A stretch of DNA of 23,604 nucleotides. Source: Candidatus Magasanikbacteria bacterium GW2011_GWC2_45_8 (lineage in GTDB: Bacteria; Patescibacteriota; Patescibacteriia; Magasanikbacterales; UBA10146). The stretch's first letter is position 1; every line of letters starts with the position of its first letter. Where the stretch lies: contig LCLH01000020.1 in assembly GCA_001001925.1 (NCBI GenBank), forward strand, positions 1 to 23,604, read 5' to 3'. Both the position numbers and the translations under genes were made by a program. Positions 1 through 5,581 of the stretch are shown piece by piece. The notes beneath the pieces were generated by a model that made no database searches, was not told the DNA's origin, and was given only the letters and a program-made list of their open reading frames with translations.

Positions 1-558
1 CTTTCGGAAATTAAATTTGGCGAAGACGGAGATTTCTCCCTCACGCGCCTCAAAGAGCGCTATGAATCCGAGATTGCAAACGCGCTTGGCAATCTGGTGC
101 ATCGCGCGCTTTCCATGACAGAACAATACGCGGGTGGATTAGTGCCGCAAGGAAGCGCCGCGGCAGAGGGGCTGGATCCGTTATGCGAGATAGATATTTG
201 GCGCACATACAGCGACCACATGGAGGCGTATCGTTTTCAAGAAGCGGTCGGCTCCGTGTGGGGCGTTATCCGCAGTGCAAATCAATTTATTGAACAGGAA
301 AAACCATGGGCATTGTTTAAAGAAAACAAACAACAGCTGTTGAATGACGTGTTATATAATATACTTGAGACATTGCGCCAAGTTGCGTGGCTTTTGCTTC
401 CGCTTATGCCTGATACCGCGGAGCGCATCTGGCAAAGGTTAGGTCTGGATCCCGCAGTGGAAAAAGAACAACCTCTTGATCTGGCACAAGTATGGGGCGG
501 GTTGAAACCGCAAACAAAAATCAATAAAGGGGAGCCTTTATTCCCCAAAGAAAAGTAA
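1..558 (+). CDS. metG: Methionyl-tRNA synthetase, C-terminal part (5' end outside window)
   Basis: The reading frame is open from base 1, so the gene begins upstream; 185 residues are visible. This is the anticodon-binding helical domain of class I MetRS, which charges tRNA(Met) in the cytoplasm. Recognisable blocks are DGDFSLTRLKERYESEIA, then LGNLVHRALSM, KPWALFKENKQQL, LLPLMPDTAERIW and the terminal INKGEPLFPK, which is the usual end of MetRS enzymes lacking the C-terminal dimerisation (EMAP/Trbp111) domain. The catalytic Rossmann domain with HIGH and KMSKS lies outside the window. An internal ATG at 97 is not the real start, because conserved sequence continues upstream of it. The next gene follows after 5 bases. 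Confidence 0.95.
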   Translation, partial: LSEIKFGEDGDFSLTRLKERYESEIANALGNLVHRALSMTEQYAGGLVPQGSAAAEGLDPLCEIDIWRTYSDHMEAYRFQEAVGSVWGVIRSANQFIEQEKPWALFKENKQQLLNDVLYNILETLRQVAWLLLPLMPDTAERIWQRLGLDPAVEKEQPLDLAQVWGGLKPQTKINKGEPLFPKEK

Positions 559-563
559 ACTCT

Positions 564-1076
564 ATGGGTCAATTAGATATCATTTTGCTCATTCTTCTTA
601 GCGGGTTTGTGCTGTTTGGGTTATGGTTTGGCTTGGTGCACACGCTTGGATCCCTTATTGGCACTATCGTCGGTTCGTTTTTGGCGGGGCATTATTACGC
701 GCCATTGACTGATTGGCTTCTACCAATTACCGGCGGCAACCCTAATCTCATAAAAGTTATCGTGTTTATATTTTTATTCATCATTGGCAATCGCTTGGTG
801 GGGTTTGTTTTCTGGATTATTGAAAAAATCTTCGGCGTACTTAAAATTTTACCGTTTCTTTCCACGATTGATCATTTGCTCGGCGGAGTTTTTGGTTTGT
901 TGGAAGGCGTTTTGGTCATCGGACTTACTTTGTATTTTATTTCCAAGTTTCCTTTTAGCGAGTGGCTCACCGGCGCAATGCTCACTTCCGGCGTTGCGGC
1001 GTATCTGATAAAAGTTTCGGCATTGCTTTTGCCTCTTTTGCCGGACGCTCTCAAGGCGGTACAGGGGGTATTTTGA
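564..1076 (+). CDS. cvpA: CvpA-family membrane protein
   Basis: This 170-residue, strongly hydrophobic protein has about four predicted membrane segments (roughly 3-25, 28-48, 63-85 and 105-130) and a further hydrophobic stretch near the C-terminus. The N-terminal pattern of a short acidic start followed by a glycine-rich helix (FGLWFGLVHTLGSLIG) and the central GNRLVGFVFWIIEKIFG are typical of CvpA/colicin V production proteins. The family is widespread and its biochemical role is unclear; it has been linked to envelope stress and, in enterobacteria, purF neighbourhoods. It sits tightly between metG and tatD (5 and 3 base gaps), so co-transcription is likely. The ATG is preceded by CT and no Shine-Dalgarno sequence. 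Confidence 0.82.
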   Translation: MGQLDIILLILLSGFVLFGLWFGLVHTLGSLIGTIVGSFLAGHYYAPLTDWLLPITGGNPNLIKVIVFIFLFIIGNRLVGFVFWIIEKIFGVLKILPFLSTIDHLLGGVFGLLEGVLVIGLTLYFISKFPFSEWLTGAMLTSGVAAYLIKVSALLLPLLPDALKAVQGVF

Positions 1077-1079
1077 AGT

Positions 1080-1940
1080 ATGACGCCCAAGCTCTACGAC
1101 ACGCATGCTCATACGCATTTTAACGCGTTTAAACAAGACGCGGAAGAAGTAATGAAACGCGCGCTGGACGCGGGTGTGTGGTTTAATTTGGTGGGCACGC
1201 AAAAAGACACGTCAAAAAACGGCATGGACTGGGCGCATAAATTTGCTGAAGGCGTGTACGCGGTTATAGGTCTTCACCCTAATCATGTAACGGAACAGCC
1301 AATAGATGAGGAGGAAAGTCATTTTGTCTCGCGCGGCGAAGAATTTGATTATTCATATTACAAAGCGCTCGCGGAAGATAGAAAAGTGGTAGGAATAGGG
1401 GAATGCGGTTTGGATTATTTTCATCTTCCAAAGAACATGACGTTTGAGGAAGTGCGTGAAAAGCAAATTGAAGTTTTTAAAAAACTTTGCCGTATCGCTA
1501 CGGAAGTTAATAAGCCGCTTGTGGTTCATTGCCGCGACGCGCAGAGTGATATTTTGGATATTTTGGAAGCACAGGTGGCGGAAGGGAGCTTGCCCGCGCG
1601 CGGCGTGGCACATTGTTTTGACGGCAATCCGGAAGATGCTAAGCGATATCTTGCGATGGGGTTTTATGTGAGTTTTACCGGAATCATCACGTTTCCGCCT
1701 CGCAAAGCTAACCCCGAACACACTCTGGAGCTTCAACAAGTGGTCAAAGACGCGCCGCTTGACCGGTTGCTTATAGAAACAGATTGTCCGTATCTTGCAC
1801 CCATCCCGCACAGGGGCAAGCGCAATGAGCCACTCTATGTGGAATTTGTGGCGCAAAAAATTGCGGAATTAAAAGGCTTGTCGTTTGAAGAAGTCGCGCA
1901 AGCAACCACAAAAAATGCACGAACATTATTTAAAATTTAA
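1080..1940 (+). CDS. tatD: TatD-family metal-dependent hydrolase / DNase
   Basis: This 286-residue TIM-barrel amidohydrolase-fold protein is complete. Metal ligands expected for TatD are all present: the HxH pair in DTHAHTHF (His9, His11), Glu108 in GIGECGLDY, His150 in LVVHCRDA, His178 in VAHCFDG and Asp235 in IETDCPYLAP. TatD enzymes act as 3'-5' exonucleases or DNases in DNA repair or turnover; some homologues act on other substrates. It is a little longer than the common 260 residues because of an insertion around residues 75-95. The ATG lies 3 bases after the cvpA stop. metG-tatD proximity is common in bacteria, which supports the assignment. Confidence 0.93.
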   Translation: MTPKLYDTHAHTHFNAFKQDAEEVMKRALDAGVWFNLVGTQKDTSKNGMDWAHKFAEGVYAVIGLHPNHVTEQPIDEEESHFVSRGEEFDYSYYKALAEDRKVVGIGECGLDYFHLPKNMTFEEVREKQIEVFKKLCRIATEVNKPLVVHCRDAQSDILDILEAQVAEGSLPARGVAHCFDGNPEDAKRYLAMGFYVSFTGIITFPPRKANPEHTLELQQVVKDAPLDRLLIETDCPYLAPIPHRGKRNEPLYVEFVAQKIAELKGLSFEEVAQATTKNARTLFKI

Positions 1941-1944
1941 TTTT

Positions 1945-2757
1945 ATGCGCCATCTTATCTCGCTTAAAGAACAGAACAAAAACGATATCCTAGAGTTGTT
2001 AGATATTGCGTTGCGCTTGAAAGCCAAATGGAAAGCCTGTGAAGCAACCGATTATTTGCACAACAAAACACTGGTCATGCTATTTCAAAAGACCTCCACC
2101 CGTACGCGGCTTTCTTTTGAATCTGCAATGACAGAGCTTGGCGGACATGGTATTTTCTTGGACGCACGCACCACACAGTTGGGATTATCTGACTTTCATG
2201 ATGAAATTCAGGCCATAATGCGCTTTGGTGACGCTTTAATGTTCCGTGCGCTCAAGGCCGCAGATGTGGAACTTGCCGCTTCATATAACCGCATACCGGT
2301 CATAGACGCCTGCAGTGAAAAATATCATCCGGCGCAAGCTTTGAGTGACCTTTTGACCATGGCGGAATACTCCGGCGGGATAGGTAAAGTAAAAAAAATC
2401 ACATGGTTGGGGATTGAAAATAATGTATCCAATACACTCATGCTCGCGTGTGCAAAGTTGGGAATCAAAGTGGCAATTGCGGCACCCGAAATTGACAAAG
2501 GCAGTGTTGATGCAGAACTTAACACGCAAGCAGACACAACAGGGATGGTAACACGAACGCTTGATTTAAAATCAGCGTTGGACGGAACAGATTATGTGCA
2601 TACCGACACATGGATGAACATGGAATTTTTTGAAAACTGCAAAGTGAAACCTGCTTTTTTTGCGAGTGTTCGAAATGCTGAGTGCCGGTCAACAACCAGC
2701 ACGTTTTCTTTTTGTTCTTTTCCAAATACTTGCAGGGGTGTTTTGTGGTTGTTGTGA
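1945..2757 (+). CDS. argF: Ornithine carbamoyltransferase-family protein, C-terminally frameshifted
   Basis: From the ATG at 1945 (4 bases after tatD) the frame encodes 270 residues of the aspartate/ornithine carbamoyltransferase family. The carbamoyl-phosphate site FQKTSTRTRLSFE (STRTR at 51-55), the HPxQ-type motif YHPAQALSD (128-135) and the second-domain start VKKITWLGIENNVSNT are all clear. After DTWMNMEFFEN (221-231), where OTCs continue to the HCLP loop, the frame drifts into unrelated sequence and stops at 2755-2757. The true C-terminus is legible in another frame to 2878. Intact enzymes make citrulline from ornithine and carbamoyl phosphate, or the reverse in arginine fermentation. 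Assignment to OTC rather than a paralogue is moderate, because the usual SMG loop reads MNM. No other arginine-pathway gene is in the window. Probably inactive as read. Confidence 0.72.
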   Translation: MRHLISLKEQNKNDILELLDIALRLKAKWKACEATDYLHNKTLVMLFQKTSTRTRLSFESAMTELGGHGIFLDARTTQLGLSDFHDEIQAIMRFGDALMFRALKAADVELAASYNRIPVIDACSEKYHPAQALSDLLTMAEYSGGIGKVKKITWLGIENNVSNTLMLACAKLGIKVAIAAPEIDKGSVDAELNTQADTTGMVTRTLDLKSALDGTDYVHTDTWMNMEFFENCKVKPAFFASVRNAECRSTTSTFSFCSFPNTCRGVLWLL

Positions 2758-2878
2758 GATTTCACGCGACGCCATTGACCACTCAAACTCAATCATTTAT
2801 GACCAAGCAGAGAATCGCAAACACATGCAAAAAGCAATTTTGCTTTGGTTGTTGGAATGTGATAAACTCCTGAAATAG
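2660..2878 (+). pseudogene. Out-of-frame C-terminal remnant of the carbamoyltransferase gene
   Basis: In the frame +1 relative to the gene start, the stretch from about 2758 reads EISRDAIDHSNSIIYDQAEN followed by RKHMQKAILLWLLE, which is the conserved C-terminal helix region of ornithine carbamoyltransferases (pattern FDQAENR.H.QKA). It ends at a TAG at 2876-2878. In a third frame, at about 2682-2745, a fragment reads VNNQHVFFLFFSKYLQG, plausibly the degenerate VN helix that follows the 240s region. At least two frame changes are therefore needed, and the HCLP/HxMP loop with its ligand-binding residues is missing altogether, so a single base error cannot repair it. It is not expected to be translated as a separate protein. 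Confidence 0.7.
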
Positions 2879-2906
2879 GGTTCTTTGTAACAAAAAATAA
2901 GCAGAC

Positions 2907-2952
2907 AAAGGAGTAAACGACCATGGGTTACATCATAAGGAGAACGTCATGA
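2907..2952 (+). other. Possible minicistron 1 with strong ribosome binding site
   Basis: AAAGGAG at 2907-2913 lies 9 bases before an ATG at 2923 that opens a nine-codon frame (MGYIIRRTS) ending at TGA 2950-2952. The TGA overlaps the ATG at 2949 as ATGA. Strong Shine-Dalgarno sequences are almost absent elsewhere in the window, which makes this stand out. There is no homology argument, so it may be a translated leader or a chance match. Confidence 0.25.
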
Positions 2953-3002
2953 GAGAATTCCCCTGCTTTCACCATCCAATTCACCTCCAACCCCTACCTC
3001 CT

Positions 3003-3029
3003 ACACCCCAACCGGTGTTTTTATTTTTT
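3003..3029 (+). terminator. Weak intrinsic terminator upstream of the atp promoter
   Basis: The stem ACACC/GGTGT (3003-3007 with 3014-3018, loop CCAACC) is followed by the T-rich tract TTTTATTTTTT. It would close transcription from the tatD/carbamoyltransferase region. The same loop-stem-tail pattern recurs at 11712-11744. Confidence 0.5.
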
Positions 3030-3056
3030 AGGGTAAAAGTATATTTTAAACCACCC

Positions 3057-3085
3057 TTGACCTTTAGGCTCAATTTGGCTATACT
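3057..3085 (+). promoter_or_regulatory. Sigma70-type promoter of the ATP synthase operon
   Basis: TTGACC at 3057-3062 and TATACT at 3080-3085 are separated by exactly 17 bases, close to consensus. The predicted transcription start is around 3092, giving a leader of only about 16 bases before the GTG at 3108. Confidence 0.8.
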
Positions 3086-3091
3086 ATAGCC
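3077..3091. promoter_or_regulatory. Perfect 7-bp inverted repeat over the -10 box (candidate operator)
   Basis: GGCTATA (3077-3083), a central C, then TATAGCC (3085-3091) form a perfect palindrome overlapping the -10 box and probable start site of the atp promoter. Such placement is typical of a repressor operator, but no regulator is identified and part of the symmetry comes from the -10 sequence itself. Confidence 0.4.
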
Positions 3092-3106
3092 ACCTTTTAA
3101 AAAGCT

Positions 3107-3115
3107 TGTGGATAA
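3107..3115 (-). promoter_or_regulatory. DnaA-box-like site (TTATCCACA)
   Basis: TGTGGATAA is a perfect complement of the consensus DnaA box TTATCCACA. It overlaps the GTG start of the first atp gene and lies about 15 bases downstream of the predicted transcription start. Two further perfect copies occur beside promoters at 10969 and 20763. Confidence 0.4.
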
Positions 3116-3389
3116 CCAAACTCCTCAAAACAGCGTCCCAAACGCGAAGAAATCGGCAAAAGGCAATGAACGCCGTGCTCAATTGCTCGGACTTCGTATC
3201 ATGGGGGATTTTGGCGCCACTATCGCGGTTCCCGTTGTTGTTTTTTCTTGGCTTGGCAAGCGCCTTGACACGCGTGCTGGGACTGCCCCAATCTTTTTGA
3301 TAGTAGGGTTTGCGCTTGCCTTTACATTTTCAGCAATCAGTATTTATAGAAAATCAAAACAATACGCAAAATTATATAAAGATATTTAG
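3108..3389 (+). CDS. atpZ: AtpZ/AtpI-like ATP synthase assembly protein
   Basis: This small protein has 93 residues: a hydrophilic, basic N-terminus of about 28 residues, then two predicted membrane helices (about 35-52 and 60-80) separated by a short KRLDTRAGTAP loop, and a basic tail. Length, two-helix topology and position as first gene of the atp operon match the AtpZ/AtpI group (F0F1-ATPase subunit I or Ca2+/Mg2+ transporter-like). Family members help c-ring assembly or supply Mg2+. The start is taken as GTG 3108, which gives a leader of about 16 bases with no Shine-Dalgarno sequence; ATG 3201 is an alternative but would remove most of the first helix. The gap to atpB is 3 bases. Confidence 0.75.
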   Translation: MDNQTPQNSVPNAKKSAKGNERRAQLLGLRIMGDFGATIAVPVVVFSWLGKRLDTRAGTAPIFLIVGFALAFTFSAISIYRKSKQYAKLYKDI

Positions 3390-3392
3390 TCT

Positions 3393-4184
3393 ATGGTGCC
3401 TCTAGCAGCAGAACCAATTTTCCATATAGGAACATTTCCCGTAACCAATGCGCTCATCAATGGCTGGATTGCCGTAATCTTTTTTTTGATACTCGGCTTT
3501 GCTATCCGCGGGCACGCAACGCTTATTCCCGGGAAATTGCAAAATTTTATTGAGAGCACTCTGGAGTGGCTCATGGGATATTGCGACCAGGTAACCGGCT
3601 CACGCACCAAAACAGAGCGATTATTGCCCATTGTGGCGTCGCTTTTTTTGTTTATATTATTTTCAAACTGGGTAGGACTGCTTCCTGGCACAGGATCCAT
3701 TGGCCGATGGGAGTTTTTGGAAGGAAAAATGGAATTAGTGCCGCTTTTGCGCCCCATAGGGAGCGACCTTAATACCACGCTCGCGCTTGCGGTTTTTGCT
3801 GTCACCATCTCACATGTTTTTGGCATTATCACGATTGGTTTTTTCAAACATGCCAACAAATTTATTCAGCTCGGCACCCTCTGGAAGTCATTGCGCAAAG
3901 GTGGTATCAGCATTTTTGTCGCAGTAATAGAACTGGGAGTGGGGTTTATAGAAATTGTGGGGGAAATAGCAAAAGTAATTTCACTTTCCCTGCGTTTATT
4001 CGGCAATGTGTTTGCGGGAGAAGTATTGCTCACCGTTATGGCAGGTCTTATTCCTTTCATTGTTCCCACACCGTTTATGCTGTTAGAAGTACTGGTGGGC
4101 ATTATCCAAGCGGGCATTTTTGCAATTTTAACGCTTGTGTACCTTACGGTTGCAACGACTGATCACGCGGAAGAAGCGCATTAA
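3393..4184 (+). CDS. atpB: F0F1 ATP synthase subunit a
   Basis: This 263-residue multi-pass membrane protein forms the proton half-channels of Fo next to the c-ring. The essential arginine is Arg201 in the diagnostic ISLSLRLFGNVFAGE, with Glu210 in the same block and Gln239 in VGIIQAGIFAILTLVYL, the counterparts of the E. coli channel residues Arg210, Glu219 and Gln252. About five or six membrane helices are visible (about 22-38, 78-98, 127-150, 172-195, 200-225 and 230-253). The SNWVGLLPGTGSI block is also typical. It follows atpZ directly. The ATG is preceded by TAGTCT, with no Shine-Dalgarno sequence. Confidence 0.97.
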   Translation: MVPLAAEPIFHIGTFPVTNALINGWIAVIFFLILGFAIRGHATLIPGKLQNFIESTLEWLMGYCDQVTGSRTKTERLLPIVASLFLFILFSNWVGLLPGTGSIGRWEFLEGKMELVPLLRPIGSDLNTTLALAVFAVTISHVFGIITIGFFKHANKFIQLGTLWKSLRKGGISIFVAVIELGVGFIEIVGEIAKVISLSLRLFGNVFAGEVLLTVMAGLIPFIVPTPFMLLEVLVGIIQAGIFAILTLVYLTVATTDHAEEAH

Positions 4185-4286
4185 TTCATTGATTATTTAA
4201 AGGTCGCCGTATCATTTTAACCAATGTTTTCAAAACCGACGTTAAACAATAATTAATACAGTCGAGTTGAGGAAAACACATATACT
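4185..4286 (+). other. atpB-atpE intergenic leader (102 bases)
   Basis: This AT-rich spacer contains no convincing reading frame. TGAGG at 4268-4272 is the nearest Shine-Dalgarno-like element, 14 bases before the atpE ATG and so rather distant. TATACT sits directly against the ATG but has no -35 partner at a suitable distance. Long leaders before the c-subunit gene are common because this subunit is needed in many copies per complex. Confidence 0.4.
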
Positions 4287-4505
4287 ATGGAACCAGAAGT
4301 CGCAAAATTTCTCGCAAAAGCATTTGTGATGGGCATTGGAAGCCTTTCACCTGCCTACGCGATTGGCCGCATTGTGTCAAAAGCAATGGAATCAATCGGT
4401 CGTAATCCGGAATCAGCCGGCAAATTGTTTGTACCTATGTTGTTGGGTGCAGCATTTGCAGAAGCTATCGCCATTTATTGTTTGGTGGTTGTTTTCACCT
4501 TATAA
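4287..4505 (+). CDS. atpE: F0F1 ATP synthase subunit c
   Basis: This 72-residue two-helix hairpin forms the rotor ring. Helix 1 covers about residues 8-30, the polar loop contains the conserved RNPE (39-42), and helix 2 (about 47-70) carries the ion-binding carboxylate Glu59 in LLGAAFAEAIAIYCL. Glu59 is followed by Ala rather than Ser/Thr, and the helix-1 position matching the Na+-ligand Gln of Ilyobacter is Ile26, so proton coupling is more likely than sodium (inference). Helix 1 departs from the usual GxGxGxG pattern, reading GIGSLSPAYAIGR with a proline. It is flanked by spacers of 102 and 119 bases, unlike the rest of the operon. Confidence 0.96.
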   Translation: MEPEVAKFLAKAFVMGIGSLSPAYAIGRIVSKAMESIGRNPESAGKLFVPMLLGAAFAEAIAIYCLVVVFTL

Positions 4506-4624
4506 TTCAGAAATTCGCCAACACATACCTATGGTGTCGGCGGGTTTTCACGGAAGAAAACGCGGAGTGATCGCTCCAACAATGTTGTCTTTCGTGAATC
4601 CCATTCATCTAGTTAACATTTTTT
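4506..4624 (+). other. atpE-atpF intergenic spacer with hairpin
   Basis: This 119-base spacer has no convincing gene. It contains GTTTTC (4544-4549) and GAAAAC (4556-4561) around the six-base loop ACGGAA, a stem with no T-tract behind it, so more likely an mRNA-stabilising or processing structure than a terminator. It could help raise the level of subunit c over the rest of the operon. Confidence 0.4.
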
Positions 4625-5176
4625 ATGTTTGAAATCATTGCAGTAGCTCACGCGGCCGGATCTGCCGCAGAAGCTGCACAAGAAGGCGGTGTGGCGGGAA
4701 CACTTGGCATTAACCTCAAATTGTTTATCGCGCAATTGGTCAATTTTTCAATTGTTTTTTTCATTTTGTGGAAGCTTGTTTTTAAAAATATCATCAAAAC
4801 GCTTGGTGAGCGCCAAAAAAAGATAGAAGACTCGCTCTTGCACGCGCAAAAAGTTGAAGAAAATTTGACGCGTTCAGAAGCCGATTACAAGGAAAAGATA
4901 AAGCTCGCGCAAGCCGAAGCGCACGCGCTCATTAAAATCGCGGAAGAAAAAGCTTTGCAGGCAGGAGCAAAAATCAAAGAAAAAACCAAAGAAGAACTGT
5001 CAGCGGCGCTCGCGCAAGCAAAAGTAGCCATCCAAGCCGAACGTGAGACCATGATGCAAGAAACCAAACAAGTAATTGCAGATTTGGTGGTTCAAACAAC
5101 GGAAAAATTATTGCGGGAAAAATTGACGGACGCCAAAGATAAGCAATTGATTGAAAAATTGATTACAAAAAACTAG
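4625..5176 (+). CDS. atpF: F0F1 ATP synthase subunit b
   Basis: This 183-residue stator subunit has an unusually long Ala/Gly-rich N-terminal leader of about 30 residues, then one membrane helix (INLKLFIAQLVNFSIVFFIL, about 29-48), a short GERQKKIEDSL block and a long charged alpha-helical/coiled-coil stalk (about 60-165) rich in Lys, Glu and Ala. The stalk bridges subunit a to delta and alpha. Architecture and position between atpE and atpH make the assignment clear despite low sequence conservation in this family. The leader could be a cleaved signal-like extension or simply an early start; no better internal ATG precedes the membrane helix. atpH begins 2 bases after the stop. Confidence 0.93.
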   Translation: MFEIIAVAHAAGSAAEAAQEGGVAGTLGINLKLFIAQLVNFSIVFFILWKLVFKNIIKTLGERQKKIEDSLLHAQKVEENLTRSEADYKEKIKLAQAEAHALIKIAEEKALQAGAKIKEKTKEELSAALAQAKVAIQAERETMMQETKQVIADLVVQTTEKLLREKLTDAKDKQLIEKLITKN

Positions 5177-5178
5177 CC

Positions 5179-5568
5179 ATGAAACTTAACCCTCGACAAT
5201 TCGCGCGAGCGTATCTGGAAAGCTGTGAAGGACAAACAGTCAAACAGATTGAGCACATTACCGCTTTGTTTCTAAAAAAACTTCGCATAGCAAGAGGTTG
5301 GAAACAGATTCCAGCCATTATTGCTCACATACAAAGGTACGCAGACGAACGAGAAGGTGTAACGCCGCTTACCATCGTAACCGCACGCGCGCTTGGAGAG
5401 GCGGCCAACAAAAAAATAGCGGATAGCTTGGGGTTCAAGAAGGCGCGAATCACTGAACAGGTGCAACCCGAGCTGGTAGGAGGATTCATTGCTCGCACAG
5501 TGGACACCATATTTGACGGATCGCTCAAAACACAACTGCAACACATTAAAAAACATCTAGAATCTTAA
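5179..5568 (+). CDS. atpH: F0F1 ATP synthase subunit delta (short form)
   Basis: This 129-residue protein sits in the delta-subunit slot between atpF and atpA. The C-terminal block ELVGGFIARTVDTIFDGSLK matches the conserved delta/OSCP C-terminus (pattern LxGGxxxRxxDxxxDGSxxxxL). The N-terminus MKLNPRQFARAYLESCEG resembles the first helix of the N-terminal domain. Typical bacterial delta subunits have about 175-185 residues, so about 50 residues of the N-terminal six-helix bundle are missing, with no sign of a frameshift. Delta attaches the peripheral stalk to the top of F1. It is one of few ATG starts here preceded by C rather than T. Confidence 0.88.
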   Translation: MKLNPRQFARAYLESCEGQTVKQIEHITALFLKKLRIARGWKQIPAIIAHIQRYADEREGVTPLTIVTARALGEAANKKIADSLGFKKARITEQVQPELVGGFIARTVDTIFDGSLKTQLQHIKKHLES

Positions 5569-5581
5569 AATAACCGCCTCT

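Larger units (their letters stand above)
2937..3089 (+). other. Possible minicistron 2 with strong ribosome binding site
   Basis: AAGGAG at 2937-2942 lies 6 bases before ATG 2949, which opens a 46-codon proline- and histidine-rich frame ending at TAG 3087-3089. The frame runs through a terminator-like hairpin (3003-3029) and the atp promoter, so the 3' half is unlikely to be selected as protein. CACCTCC and ACCTCCT motifs inside it could pair with the upstream AGGAG. I do not recognise the product and regard coding as doubtful. Confidence 0.22.

Noticed and set aside
849..1202. Minus-strand open frame across the cvpA-tatD junction
   Set aside because: It overlaps two well-supported genes and has no family pattern.
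1353..1856. Minus-strand open frame of 167 codons inside tatD
   Set aside because: It is antisense to conserved metal-site motifs of TatD; codon pattern is a shadow.
2907..2952. A 16S rRNA 3'-end fragment around the AGGAG and CACCTCC motifs
   Set aside because: Only the short Shine-Dalgarno/anti-Shine-Dalgarno words match; the flanking helix 45 sequence is not present.
3386..3859. Long minus-strand open frame of 157 codons opposite atpB
   Set aside because: It lies entirely antisense to a clearly conserved gene, has no recognisable domain, and has the composition expected of a shadow frame.
4281..4286. TATACT before atpE as a -10 box
   Set aside because: No -35 partner at 16-18 bases, and a start site would fall inside the coding region.
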